A stretch of 26,198 nucleotides of DNA from Bacillota bacterium (GTDB lineage: Bacteria > Bacillota_E > JAJZYS01 > JAJYTV01): contig JAJZVM010000049.1 of assembly GCA_021845645.1 (NCBI GenBank), positions 1 to 26,198 of the forward strand, written 5' to 3'. The notes under the pieces were generated by a model, which searched no databases, was not told where the DNA came from, and saw nothing but the letters and a program-made list of their open reading frames with translations. Shown here one piece after another: positions 14,836 through 23,353 of the stretch; positions within the stretch are counted from its first letter, which is position 1, and each line of letters starts with the position of its first letter. The translations under genes and the position numbers were made by a program.

Positions 14836-15694
14836 GATCGCACACCTGACGAAGCGTTTCGGGACGCTGAGCGTCCTCGACGGCATCGATCTCGCCGTGC
14901 CGGCGGGCAGCATCTTCGGCCTGCTCGGCCTGAACGGGGCCGGCAAGACGACTCTTTTGCGCATCCTGCTTGGTTTCGTGCGGCCGAGCGGCGGCGACGC
15001 CAGCATCCTTGGCTGGCCGCTCGGCAGGCTCTCCCAGGCGGAGAGGGCCCGCATCGCCTATGTGCCCGAGACGATGGCGCTCTACGAGAGCATGCGCGTC
15101 GCCGAGCTGGCGCGCTTCATTGCGGACCTCCATCCGCACTGGGATCAGGCGGCGGCCCACCGCTACATGGACGCCTTCGACCTGCCGCCTGCGCGCCGCG
15201 TGGGGGCGCTCAGCCGCGGCATGCGCACGCAGCTCCAGCTCGCGCTGGCCCTGGCGACCCAGCCGGAGCTCCTGATCATCGACGAGCCTGCAGCCGGCCT
15301 CGACCCCGTCCACCGCAGGCGCTACCTGCAGGTGCTGCTCGAGGCGTGCGCCGTGCCGGAGCGCACCGTACTCATCACTTCGCAGGACCTCGGCCTCGTC
15401 GAGCGCACCTGCGATCACTTCGCGCTCCTGCACGAGCGACGGATCCAGGTGGCGGGGCCGATCAGCGAAATCCTCGACAGCGAGCGCCGGCTCATCGTGA
15501 CGGCGCCGGCCGGGGCCGGGGCGGCGCTCAGCGCTCTCGCGGGCGTCAGGCAGGTGCGGGCGGAGGCCCACGGCTTCCTCGTCACGGGAAGCATCGGCCC
15601 AGAGGAGGTGCGGACAGTGGCCGGCGTCGTGCAGGTGCAATCGATCGGCCTCTCGCTGGAGGAGCTGTTCTGGAGCTACGTCGAGGGCGGTTAG
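14822..15694 (+). CDS. Second ABC transporter ATP-binding protein of the operon
   Basis: 290-residue ABC ATPase: Walker A GLNGAGKTT, signature LSRGMRTQLQLA, Walker B LLIIDEPAAGLDP. The switch position reads LITSQDL, with Gln where the usual His would be, which may lower ATP turnover; in YtrB-like ATPases this region also varies. A C-terminal tail ends in LSLEELFWSY. ATG at 14822 lies nine bases after GGAGG and is preferred; ATG at 14816 is only three bases away. It overlaps the GntR gene. No permease gene follows, so it either pairs with the two upstream permeases or with proteins elsewhere. Confidence 0.9.
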   Translation: MPAVEIAHLTKRFGTLSVLDGIDLAVPAGSIFGLLGLNGAGKTTLLRILLGFVRPSGGDASILGWPLGRLSQAERARIAYVPETMALYESMRVAELARFIADLHPHWDQAAAHRYMDAFDLPPARRVGALSRGMRTQLQLALALATQPELLIIDEPAAGLDPVHRRRYLQVLLEACAVPERTVLITSQDLGLVERTCDHFALLHERRIQVAGPISEILDSERRLIVTAPAGAGAALSALAGVRQVRAEAHGFLVTGSIGPEEVRTVAGVVQVQSIGLSLEELFWSYVEGG

Positions 15695-15842
15695 AGCGAG
15701 ACGGACGCGCAGGAGGCGCATTCGGGACCGATTTCGGCTCGGTGGTGCCGCCAGGCACGGGGCGGACGGCCATTTCAGAGGAATTCTGGCGGATTGCGCC
15801 GAATAGCGTCGACTTGTGCACGAGCAAACGGGGGTTTTCCAC

Positions 15843-16967
15843 TTGCGGAGGGTACAGGTCGGCGAGCATATCGTCGGCAAGTTTGCCGCCAAGACGATCT
15901 ACGGCGCGAAAGGACAAGCGCCGCTCGTGCGGCGCGGCGCCCGGATCCGGGCCACCATGGTCGGAGCCTTGCTCCGCCGCGGTGTCGAGGGCATCTGGAT
16001 TACGGACGAGCTCTTCCCGGAGCTCGAGGTCCAGGAGGCGGTCCGCCAGGAGGCTGTCGACGTCACGAGGCGATGCCTCGGCGACATCTTCAAGGCGGCC
16101 CGCGGGAGCACCGAGCCGACGCAGGCGCAGGCCCTGCGGCTCGCCACCGCCATACGCAACCTGGTGGACGAGATCGTGCAGAACGACGACGTCGTCGCGA
16201 ACGTCAGCCACCTGCGCGCCTGGGACAACTACACGTTCGAGCACTCGGTGCAGGTGGCCATCCTCTCCGTGCTGGTGGGCAAGCACCTGATGATGACCGA
16301 GGACCAGCTGGTGCGGCTCGGCACGGGCGCGGTGCTGCACGACGTCGGCAAGGTGATGGTGCCCCAGGACATCTTGCAGAAGCCCTCGCGGCTCACGGCC
16401 GAAGAGTTCGAGATCGTCAGGCAGCACCCCAGACTCGGTTGGGACCTGGTACACGAGGGATTTCAGAACATCATGCCGACATCGTCCATCGTCGTCCTGC
16501 AGCACCATGAGCGCCTCGACGGCTCGGGCTACCCGTCGCAGTTGCGCGGGGACGAGATCTATGTCTTCTCGCGCGTCGTCGCCGCGGCCGACGTCTTCGA
16601 CGCGGTGCGGGCCGAACGCAACTACCGCCCGCTCTACACGCCTCGCCGCGTCCTGCAGATCATGCAGGAGGAGGCGGGGGCGAAGCTGGACGCCTCGGCG
16701 GTCCAGGCCCTGCTGCAACATGTGGCGATCATCCCGGTCGGGGAGATCGTGCGACTCACCAACGGGCTCCTGGGGGCGGTCACAGATCTCAACAGCGGCG
16801 ATCCGTTGCAGCCTGTCGTCACGGTTGTCGCCGACGACCGCGACATGCCGATCGAGCGCGAACGGATCGACCTGCGCGGCACCCCCCTGCAGGTGGACCA
16901 GGTTCTGAACGAGTGGCCCCCGGGGTTCGAGCAGCGCGCGCGGGAGTTCCTGCACAGCGGCACGTGA
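15843..16967 (+). CDS. HD-GYP domain protein, probable cyclic-di-GMP phosphodiesterase
   Basis: 374 residues. An N-terminal domain of about 60 residues ends in TDELFPE; then a helical linker; then HD-GYP with all key motifs: FEHSVQVAIL, the HD pair in VLHDVGKVMV, QHPRLGW, LQHHERLDGSGYP and RVVAAADVFDAV. About 100 further residues resemble the C-terminal part of similar Bacillota proteins. Predicted to hydrolyse cyclic-di-GMP in the cytoplasm. Start TTG at 15843 has GGGGG eight bases upstream; GTG at 15816 has no site. It begins 148 bases after the ABC operon and ends at a strong hairpin. Paralogue of the gene at 10501. Confidence 0.9.
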   Translation: MRRVQVGEHIVGKFAAKTIYGAKGQAPLVRRGARIRATMVGALLRRGVEGIWITDELFPELEVQEAVRQEAVDVTRRCLGDIFKAARGSTEPTQAQALRLATAIRNLVDEIVQNDDVVANVSHLRAWDNYTFEHSVQVAILSVLVGKHLMMTEDQLVRLGTGAVLHDVGKVMVPQDILQKPSRLTAEEFEIVRQHPRLGWDLVHEGFQNIMPTSSIVVLQHHERLDGSGYPSQLRGDEIYVFSRVVAAADVFDAVRAERNYRPLYTPRRVLQIMQEEAGAKLDASAVQALLQHVAIIPVGEIVRLTNGLLGAVTDLNSGDPLQPVVTVVADDRDMPIERERIDLRGTPLQVDQVLNEWPPGFEQRAREFLHSGT

Positions 16968-16970
16968 CAC

Positions 16971-17003
16971 GCGAGGGACCGTCCACGGCGGACGGTCCCT
17001 CGC
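16971..17003. terminator. Bidirectional hairpin between convergent genes
   Basis: A perfect 14-base stem (16971-16984 with 16990-17003) closes a five-base loop ACGGC. It lies exactly between the HD-GYP stop (16967) and the stop of the convergent glycosyltransferase gene (17004). There is no T-run on either side, so it may be an intrinsic terminator of the GC-rich type or an RNA-protecting hairpin. Confidence 0.75.
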
Positions 17004-18869
17004 TCATTGCGGTTGCGTCAATACGGGCATCTTGGGCACGCGCCAGACCAGGCTTCCCGTCGGTGATGCGGCGATCGGCGGACCGAGGGCGGCGTTGATC
17101 TGGCGCAGCGCCTCCTCTGGAATCGTCCTGATACCGTACTCCTGACGCGGCAGGAAGTACAGCCGCGTCACGTGCAGGCGCATGAGGTCGCTGAGCAGGA
17201 TCGTCTGGTAGATCTCCGGGGAGAAGTCCGGGTTCAACAGCGCCTGCACGCCCTGGAGCTGCTGCTGGCGGGCCAACGTGTTGTCGTTGTGCCCGTAGAC
17301 GTTGGCGACTGGAAAGGTGTAGCCGGAGAGCTGCAGCATCTGCATCGTCTCGGGGAAGGCCGCGGTGAGGACGTAGGTCGGCTGGCCGCGCAGCGCCTGC
17401 GCCACGGGCGATGTCTGGGCCATGTCGACGCTGGCGCGCGGTATCGCCGTGTTCGGGAAGGGGATGATGGGCAGCCAGGTGGCGATCATCAGGCCGAAAA
17501 GCCAGTATGGCCGCCGCGGAGCCGAGGAGCCGCCGCGTCGCAGGAGGTCCTCCATCGCGATCATCGTCAGGCCCACCACGGCGAGGTCCACGTAGAACAT
17601 CAGGCGTGCCGGCAGCAGGTCCTTGACGAACGGCAGGAGGTCGAACGCGGCCCAGGGCAGCGGCACGGGCGACGTGTAGCCGAGGAGATGCAGGCTGTGG
17701 CCGAGGGCCAGCAGCGTGACAGCACCTGCGGTGATGGCCAGGACGCGCGCAAGCGGTCGGTGCCACAGGCGGGGCAGCGCCCAGTAGAGCAGCATCAGGG
17801 CCGGGATGCCGAGGTAGCCGTTGTCCTCGGCGTAGTTGCCGGTGTACCAGATGGCGGGATCGGGTCCCGGCAGGTGGACCAGGAAGGCGTGGGTCGGCAG
17901 GACAAGGCTGACGAGGTCGACGACGTACACATTCGGCGGCTGAACCGAGTGCAAGACGCGGTAGGGTCCGAAGAACATCTCATAGAGACCCGGCAGGGCG
18001 ATCACCGCGGCCGTCACGGCGGCCGCGAGCAGGAACGAAAGCGGCACCCGGCGGATGAGCCGCAGGAGTTCCGGGCGCGCCGCGAACCAGGCCACGACCA
18101 GAGTCAGTGCCATGGTGAGGACGAAGCTCACCAGCACCTCGAGCAGGGTGTAGAACTGCGCGGCAAGCAGGACGCCGCCGAGGACGCCCCAGAGCCAGGG
18201 GCGGCGGGGCGTGTCCTGTACGAGTTTCAGTGCCAGCAGCACGAAAGCGAGGACCAGGGGCGTCGTGATCAGGCTGATGTGGGAGAGGGCCTGCGTCGTG
18301 ACGTAGGGCAGGATCGCCGTCATCAGGCCGCCCAGGATGGCAAGCCACTGGCGGGCGCCGAGCCGGGACCAGATCGCCTGGCCGAGGATGCCCGCGAGCA
18401 CGAAATTGAGGAAGAACCAGAGGTCGTAGGTTGCGGCGGTGCCCAGCACCGCGGTGACCGGCCCGAGGAGCAGGGACTCCGCTACGATCGATGTGTTCCA
18501 CATCAGATTCATGCCGTGCGGGTAGTTGAGCAGGGACGTGATGAACGGGTTCTGGCCGGTGGACACGGCGTGCCAGAACCAGCCGAGGTACCACATGTAC
18601 TGTTCGGCATCGCCGCCGTAGCCCGGGAAGGTGACGCCGGGCTGCACGAGGGAGCGGCCCAGGAGAGCGAAGGTCAGTAGCGTGTAGAGGAGCGCACCGG
18701 CAAAAAAGCCGTAGGCCGTGGTGCCCACGGCCGCGAGCTCCTGCCTGCGCAGGGGAGGGACCAGACGCTCGACGAGGCGCCCAGCGGGATGAAGCGCGTG
18801 CCTCAAACGCTTTCGCAGTGGTAGCACCAGTTCGTACGCCTTCGCCACGTGATCTACCCGCGCAGCCAT
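17004..18869 (-). CDS. Large multi-pass membrane protein, GT-C-type glycosyltransferase-like
   Basis: 621 residues with about twelve hydrophobic segments. After a basic N-terminal stretch and first helix comes an outer loop with GDAEQYMWYLGWFWHA, an acidic site placed where GT-C transferases have their catalytic Asp/Glu. Further on is LNYPHGMNLMWNTS and a soluble C-terminal part of about 120 residues. GT-C enzymes take sugars from polyprenyl phosphate outside the membrane, and a polyprenyl-sugar synthase lies directly upstream. The family could not be named exactly; the transferase role is an inference. Start ATG at 18869 overlaps the upstream gene by 16 bases and lacks a good ribosome site. 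Last gene of the glycan cluster. Confidence 0.75.
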   Translation of the reverse strand: MAARVDHVAKAYELVLPLRKRLRHALHPAGRLVERLVPPLRRQELAAVGTTAYGFFAGALLYTLLTFALLGRSLVQPGVTFPGYGGDAEQYMWYLGWFWHAVSTGQNPFITSLLNYPHGMNLMWNTSIVAESLLLGPVTAVLGTAATYDLWFFLNFVLAGILGQAIWSRLGARQWLAILGGLMTAILPYVTTQALSHISLITTPLVLAFVLLALKLVQDTPRRPWLWGVLGGVLLAAQFYTLLEVLVSFVLTMALTLVVAWFAARPELLRLIRRVPLSFLLAAAVTAAVIALPGLYEMFFGPYRVLHSVQPPNVYVVDLVSLVLPTHAFLVHLPGPDPAIWYTGNYAEDNGYLGIPALMLLYWALPRLWHRPLARVLAITAGAVTLLALGHSLHLLGYTSPVPLPWAAFDLLPFVKDLLPARLMFYVDLAVVGLTMIAMEDLLRRGGSSAPRRPYWLFGLMIATWLPIIPFPNTAIPRASVDMAQTSPVAQALRGQPTYVLTAAFPETMQMLQLSGYTFPVANVYGHNDNTLARQQQLQGVQALLNPDFSPEIYQTILLSDLMRLHVTRLYFLPRQEYGIRTIPEEALRQINAALGPPIAASPTGSLVWRVPKMPVLTQPQ

Positions 18870-19891
18870 CGGGTGAGCATCGTCCGCGCGAAACGGTAGC
18901 CGTAGACGAAGTCGTTGCCCTTCTTGCTCTGACCCGCGATCCGGCGCTGCACCGTGATCGGCCGCTCGGCGATGCGCAGGCCGAGCCGGCGCACCAGCAT
19001 GATCGTCTCCGCCGTGTGGTACTGGCTTTCCGACGTCTCGAGGTGCGTCAGCTTGTGGGCATCGAAGGCCCGGAAGCCGGACGAGCAGTCGGTAAGATGG
19101 GTCTGCAGCAACAGGTTGAGGAAAAAGTTGAAAAACGTCAGCCCCGCGCTGCGCAAGGCGCTCACCTGCTCGAAGCTGCCGAGGCGCCGCGAGCCGATCA
19201 CGAAATCCGCGTCGCCCTGCAGGATCGGCGCGACGAGGGACGCGATGTCCGAGGCGAGGTGCTGGCCGTCCGCGTCCATCGTCACGATCACACGCGCGCC
19301 GCTCTGCGCGGCGAAGTTGTAGCCGATGCGGATGGCGGCGCCGCCACCCATGTTGATGGGCAGGTCCAGCACCTGAGCCCCTGCACTGCGCGCCATGGCG
19401 GCGGTCTGGTCGCTGCAGCCGTCGGCGACGACGACCGGATGGACCCGCTGGCCGAGAATCTCAGGCGGCAGGCCGTGCACGACCTTGCCCACCGCCTCCT
19501 CCTCGTTGAAGGCCGGCATCACGATGGCGACGCCGTCCAGGTCGGAGTTGGTGCCCTGGGAGGCGATGCGGGCCACGAGCGCCTCGAGCTGCCCGTCCGA
19601 GCGCTCGTGGCCGCGGCGATGCTGCCCCGCCGACCAGAAGAGGTAGAGCCAGAGGATGAGGTTGGAAAGGATGATCAGTGCCAGGAGGCGGCCATGCGGC
19701 GCGCGGCCGAGCAGCAGCAGATCCGTCGGGACGGTGCCGAGCTCAGGGAAGAGCGACACCGCGAGCAGGATCAGAGCGGCAAGGAAGCCCAGTCCGTCGG
19801 CGGAGGTCGGGGCGCGGCGCGAGAGGCCGCGCAGGACCATGAAGCCGAGGATCAGGGCGACCAGCAGACCGCCGATGCGTAGTGCGCTCAT
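18854..19891 (-). CDS. DUF2304 membrane domain fused to family 2 glycosyltransferase (polyprenyl-phosphate sugar synthase type)
   Basis: 345 residues. The first about 95 residues hold three hydrophobic segments typical of DUF2304; the rest is a GT-A fold family 2 transferase like DPM1: AIVMPAFNEEEAVG, VVADGCSDQT, NMGGGAAIRIGY, the metal-binding VTMDADGQH and DFVIGSRR, then SGFRAF. DUF2304 and such GT2 proteins are often neighbours; here they are one chain. Likely makes polyprenyl-phosphate sugar at the inner face for a GT-C enzyme. Start ATG at 19891 with GGAGGAAG six bases upstream. It lies 16 bases after the flippase-like gene. Confidence 0.88.
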   Translation of the reverse strand: MSALRIGGLLVALILGFMVLRGLSRRAPTSADGLGFLAALILLAVSLFPELGTVPTDLLLLGRAPHGRLLALIILSNLILWLYLFWSAGQHRRGHERSDGQLEALVARIASQGTNSDLDGVAIVMPAFNEEEAVGKVVHGLPPEILGQRVHPVVVADGCSDQTAAMARSAGAQVLDLPINMGGGAAIRIGYNFAAQSGARVIVTMDADGQHLASDIASLVAPILQGDADFVIGSRRLGSFEQVSALRSAGLTFFNFFLNLLLQTHLTDCSSGFRAFDAHKLTHLETSESQYHTAETIMLVRRLGLRIAERPITVQRRIAGQSKKGNDFVYGYRFARTMLTRWLRG

Positions 19892-19907
19892 GGCGTTCTT
19901 CCTCCGT

Positions 19908-20834
19908 TCAGGTCGTCGACAGCAGGCGCGGGGCCGTCTTGAAGGACAGCCCGCCGACCGCCACCGAAAGTATGAGAAGCGTCATATGAACACCGATCGC
20001 CGCGACGGCTGCGACCGACCAGGGCGTACCGAACAGGCGCAGGATCATGATCCACCAGACCTCCACGGTGCCGAGGCCAGCCACGCCCTGCACCGGCAGC
20101 ACCAGGAGCAGCGCCGCGAGCGCCCCCCCGACCGACGCCTCCGCGAACGTCACGGGCGCGCCGAACGCGCGCAGCGTCAGGTAGTACGAGAGGATGCTCA
20201 GGATGCGCAAGGCGAACGTGACCAGCCAACTGGGGATATTGTAGACCATGCCCCCGAGGCGGGCGTCGATCTGGCCGAGAAAGACATGCAGGCGCGGCCA
20301 GGGGATGATGTTCGCGGCGCGAAACACGGCGCGCCGCACAGGCGGCAGGAAGACGAGAAGAGTGCCGAGGGCCGTGACGGCCAGCGAGACGCCGAGGAGG
20401 GCCATCGACCCCTTGGGCAGGGACGAGACGGCGAAGCCGGCGATCACCAGGATGACGAGCCACGAAAGCAGGTCCTGGACGCGCGCGACGGCCATCGCGG
20501 CGGTGGCGTGCGCGGCGCCGCCCGGCGCGCCGCGGTAGATGAGCGGCAGCGAGACCTCGCCAATGCCCCCGGGCAGAACGCTGCAGGCGGCGGAATAGAG
20601 CCAGCCGAGGCCAACCGTCTCCTGCCAGCTCGAGCGGTCCCGCAGGAGCTGGCGGAATCTCAGCCCGCGCCCGGCGGCGAACACCGGGTAGACGACCAGA
20701 ACGGCCAGCAGGTCGGGCCAATAGGGATGGACCCTGCCGAGCATGGACAACGAGCCGAGGCTCTTGACCACGGCGTAGATTCCGGCGATCGAGAAGACCG
20801 CCGGAATGCCCCACGTCCAAAGTCTACGGCGCAC
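19908..20834 (-). CDS. Lysylphosphatidylglycerol synthase TM region / AglD-type membrane protein
   Basis: 308 residues, about eight hydrophobic segments, matching the UPF0104/YbhN/AglD family: AGRGLRFRQLL near residue 55, PGGIGEVSLPLIYRG near 88, ARVQDLLSW, and the C-terminal PVQGVAGLGTVEVWWI. These proteins are widespread in surface-glycan clusters and are thought to help move or attach lipid-linked molecules; no soluble aminoacyl transferase domain is present, so it is not a full MprF. Start GTG at 20834 has a G-rich ribosome site. It begins 34 bases after sqdB. Confidence 0.85.
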   Translation of the reverse strand: MRRRLWTWGIPAVFSIAGIYAVVKSLGSLSMLGRVHPYWPDLLAVLVVYPVFAAGRGLRFRQLLRDRSSWQETVGLGWLYSAACSVLPGGIGEVSLPLIYRGAPGGAAHATAAMAVARVQDLLSWLVILVIAGFAVSSLPKGSMALLGVSLAVTALGTLLVFLPPVRRAVFRAANIIPWPRLHVFLGQIDARLGGMVYNIPSWLVTFALRILSILSYYLTLRAFGAPVTFAEASVGGALAALLLVLPVQGVAGLGTVEVWWIMILRLFGTPWSVAAVAAIGVHMTLLILSVAVGGLSFKTAPRLLSTT

Positions 20835-20868
20835 TGCCCCACCCCCCCTCGGATCCGCTCGCGGCGGT

Positions 20869-22044
20869 TTAGACGCCGCGGACGCCCTCCGGCTGGCGCC
20901 GCCACTGCACCGTGGGCAGGATGACGTCCCGGTTGATGCGCTCCGAGTGCTGCGCAGCCCATGACACCATACCGGCGAGCACGTCGACGGTCAGGCGGTG
21001 GGGCTGCAGGCCGAGCGCCAGCAGAGCGCTGTTGCGCGCGTTGTAGTGGTGGCTTTCCATTTCAAGGCGGGGGTTCGGGATCGACTTCCTCTCGGCGGTG
21101 ATGCCGCGCTTGGCGGCGGCGGCGATGACGAGTTCCGCGAGCTCGTCGATCGTGAACTGCTCGGTGAACTGGTTGAAGACGCGGAACTCGCCCGGCTGGG
21201 CGGGGTTCAACGCCGCGATCTCGACGCACTGCAGCGTGTCCCTGATGTTCAGGTAGCCGCGCTTCTGTCCGCCCTTCCCATAGACGGTGAGCGGCATGCC
21301 CACGACGGCCTGCGCCACGAAGCGGTTGATCACGGTACCAAAGTATTCGTCGTAGTGGAAGCTCGTTGCGAGGCGGGGGTCGATCGCGGTCTCGTCGGTG
21401 TCGGTTCCGTACACGACGCCCTGGTTGAGATCGGTGACGCGCAAGTTCCAGATCCGCGCGGCGAACATCAGGTTGTGCGAGTCGTGCACCTTCGAAAGGT
21501 GGTAGAAGGATCCCGGGCTCTTCGGGAAGGGCAGGCGGTCGCGGCGACCGTTGTGCTCGATCTCGATGTAGCCCTCCTCGATGTCGATGTTGGGCGTGCC
21601 GTACTCGCCCATCGTGCCAAGCTTGATCAGGTGTGCGTCAGGCACGATGTCGTGCATCGCGAACGCGAGCTGCAGCGTGCCGAGCACGTTGTTGGACTGG
21701 GAGAGGATCGCGTGCTCGACATCGATCATCGAGAACGGCGCGGACGGCTGCTCGCCGTAGTGCACGATGGCCTCCGGGCGGAACCGCTCGAGCACGCTGC
21801 GGATGACCGACTTGTCGGCGACGTCGCCGACGAACACCTCGACCTCGCGGTCGGTGGTCTCGCGCAGGGCCTGCGCGCGTTCGGTCAAAGAGGCGATCGG
21901 CCAGAGCGGCGCCACGCCGAGTTCCGCTTCCCAGCGGCGCTTTATCATGTTGTCAAGCACCGCGACCTCGTGTCCGCGCTGCGCGAAGTGCATAGCTGTC
22001 GGCCAGCCGAGGTATCCGTCACCGCCGATGATCAGTATGCGCAA
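20869..22044 (-). CDS. sqdB: UDP-sulfoquinovose synthase (SQD1/SqdB/Agl3 family)
   Basis: Extended short-chain dehydrogenase that turns UDP-glucose and sulfite into UDP-sulfoquinovose. From TTG at 22044 (GGAGG six bases upstream) it has 391 residues. It matches plant SQD1 over its whole length: NAD site GGDGYLGWPTAMHF, VVHxGEQxSAPxSMID (here IVHYGEQPSAPFSMID), KLGTMGEYGTPNIDIEEGY with Thr144, SFYHLSKVHDSHN with Tyr181 and Lys185, LTVYGKGGQKRGYLNIRDT and FRVFNQFTEQF. These sequences are specific to SQD1 and not shared by ordinary UDP-sugar epimerases. An upstream ATG at 22101 would add 19 Arg-rich residues and is rejected. It sits within a glycan cluster, 172 bases after the PIG-V-like gene. 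Confidence 0.95.
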   Translation of the reverse strand: MRILIIGGDGYLGWPTAMHFAQRGHEVAVLDNMIKRRWEAELGVAPLWPIASLTERAQALRETTDREVEVFVGDVADKSVIRSVLERFRPEAIVHYGEQPSAPFSMIDVEHAILSQSNNVLGTLQLAFAMHDIVPDAHLIKLGTMGEYGTPNIDIEEGYIEIEHNGRRDRLPFPKSPGSFYHLSKVHDSHNLMFAARIWNLRVTDLNQGVVYGTDTDETAIDPRLATSFHYDEYFGTVINRFVAQAVVGMPLTVYGKGGQKRGYLNIRDTLQCVEIAALNPAQPGEFRVFNQFTEQFTIDELAELVIAAAAKRGITAERKSIPNPRLEMESHHYNARNSALLALGLQPHRLTVDVLAGMVSWAAQHSERINRDVILPTVQWRRQPEGVRGV

Positions 22045-22122
22045 GAAGATCCTCCTTCGACGTATCGGCGCGCTATGGGCCGATCTGCGTTCCGCTCGCA
22101 TGGTCCAGGCGGCACTACAACC

Positions 22123-22137
22123 GGTACTTACGGTACC
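22123..22137. repeat. Small inverted repeat upstream of sqdB
   Basis: GGTAC and GTACC arms flank TTACG, in the 172-base gap (22045-22216) before sqdB. No convincing promoter was found in this gap on either strand, so sqdB may be read from the upstream promoter. An operator role is a guess. Confidence 0.2.
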
Positions 22138-22216
22138 ACAGATGTGGGCGATGCGGCGCTTTCTGCGAGGCTAGCCGATGAACCTTAGACAGCACCAAGA
22201 GTTTGCAGGGGGCGGC

Positions 22217-23350
22217 TCACCCGGAAAACCACCAGTGGGCGTACGTAAACCAGAACCAAAGCTGCAGGAAGGCCATCACCCCCATCGCGACGCGCCACGT
22301 GCGCTCCGAAAGCCGTTCCGCGACTACGCGGTAAACGGGAAAATACGGCATTACGAGCCGCGTCGCACTCATCAGCACGAAGCCGTTCGGAATCGACGGG
22401 TCGACGAGGATCGACAGGACGCCGAAGAAGACGTAGAGCTTGTCGCCGAGCGACATGCGGCCTCTGTCCAAGGCGATGACCCCGAGGAACACCAGTGGGG
22501 CGATGAAATCGGTGATGGCCAGCGGCAGGCCTTGGCCGGAGAAGATGTGCATCAGCGCGAAGGCGAGCGCGAAGGAGCCGCCCGTGAAGTGGCGGTGCCA
22601 GGTGGCCTGCTGCGCGAGGAACTGCAGCGGATTGCCGCTGTAGATCCAGCTGTAGCCGAGGTACAGCCCCAGGCCCGCGACGCCGATCAAAGACAGCGCG
22701 GCGCGTCGCCAGAATGGCCGGTCGAACCGGCGACCCGAATCCTCCCAGGCGTAGCCGAGGTAGGGCAGGATCAGCAGGATGCCGTTCGCGCGGGAGAGCG
22801 CCGCCGCTGCCATGGCGAACGCAGCCCAGCCGTAGCGGCCCCGGCGCAGCAGCAGGTAGGTGACGACCGACAGCAGCAGGTAGAGCGATTCGGGGTACAT
22901 CGCGACGAGGAAGAAGGCGGCGGGATAGGCCAGCATCAGGCCGAGCGCGCGCCTTGTGACGAGGTCGCCCGCCTCCTCGCGCCAGAGCTTGACGAGAAGA
23001 GAGAGCGCGAGGAAGTCAGCCCCCCACGCGATCAGTTCGCCGGCCAGAACATACGGAACGCCGCTCAGGTCGTGCAGTCCACGCATCAGGAGCGGGTAGA
23101 GCGGCGAGAACGCGTAGGCCGCTGTCCGAAAATAGCCGTGGGCGGCGATGCGGTAGTACCATGCGGAGTCCCAGCGGGCGAACGGGGCGAGCCAGTGCGC
23201 GATGTGCGGCGTCCAGTGGCTCGGGCCCGCGGGAACGAGCCACAGGCCGACGACTCCGATCACCCAGAGTGGGATCAGTGTGAAGATAAAGCCCTTCAGC
23301 GCGAGCGGCATGCGATCGCGCGGCCGGGACGGGTTTCCCGCTGTCACCAT
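22217..23350 (-). CDS. PIG-V-like mannosyltransferase, GT-C fold membrane protein
   Basis: 377 residues with about nine hydrophobic segments. The family signature is present: FARWDSAWYYRIAAHGY near residue 57 (the WD pair in the first outer loop carries the catalytic Asp), then AFSPLYPLL, YPAAFFLVAMYPESLY and AALSRANGI, all typical of the GPI mannosyltransferase II (PIG-V) group found also in bacteria. It probably transfers a sugar from a polyprenyl phosphate carrier on the outer side of the membrane. ATG at 23350 lies three bases after the stop of the preceding gene, whose GT2 part could supply such a donor. No clear ribosome site, so translational coupling is likely. Confidence 0.85.
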   Translation of the reverse strand: MVTAGNPSRPRDRMPLALKGFIFTLIPLWVIGVVGLWLVPAGPSHWTPHIAHWLAPFARWDSAWYYRIAAHGYFRTAAYAFSPLYPLLMRGLHDLSGVPYVLAGELIAWGADFLALSLLVKLWREEAGDLVTRRALGLMLAYPAAFFLVAMYPESLYLLLSVVTYLLLRRGRYGWAAFAMAAAALSRANGILLILPYLGYAWEDSGRRFDRPFWRRAALSLIGVAGLGLYLGYSWIYSGNPLQFLAQQATWHRHFTGGSFALAFALMHIFSGQGLPLAITDFIAPLVFLGVIALDRGRMSLGDKLYVFFGVLSILVDPSIPNGFVLMSATRLVMPYFPVYRVVAERLSERTWRVAMGVMAFLQLWFWFTYAHWWFSG

Positions 23351-23353
23351 GCG

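Noticed and set aside
15723..15760. ACCGA/TCGGT hairpin after the second ABC ATPase as a terminator
   Set aside because: Only five base pairs with a long loop and no T-run; not distinguishable from background.
17172..18680. A 502-codon plus-strand frame opposite the GT-C-like gene
   Set aside because: Shadow frame with Gln/Glu/Arg/His-rich sequence and no start context.
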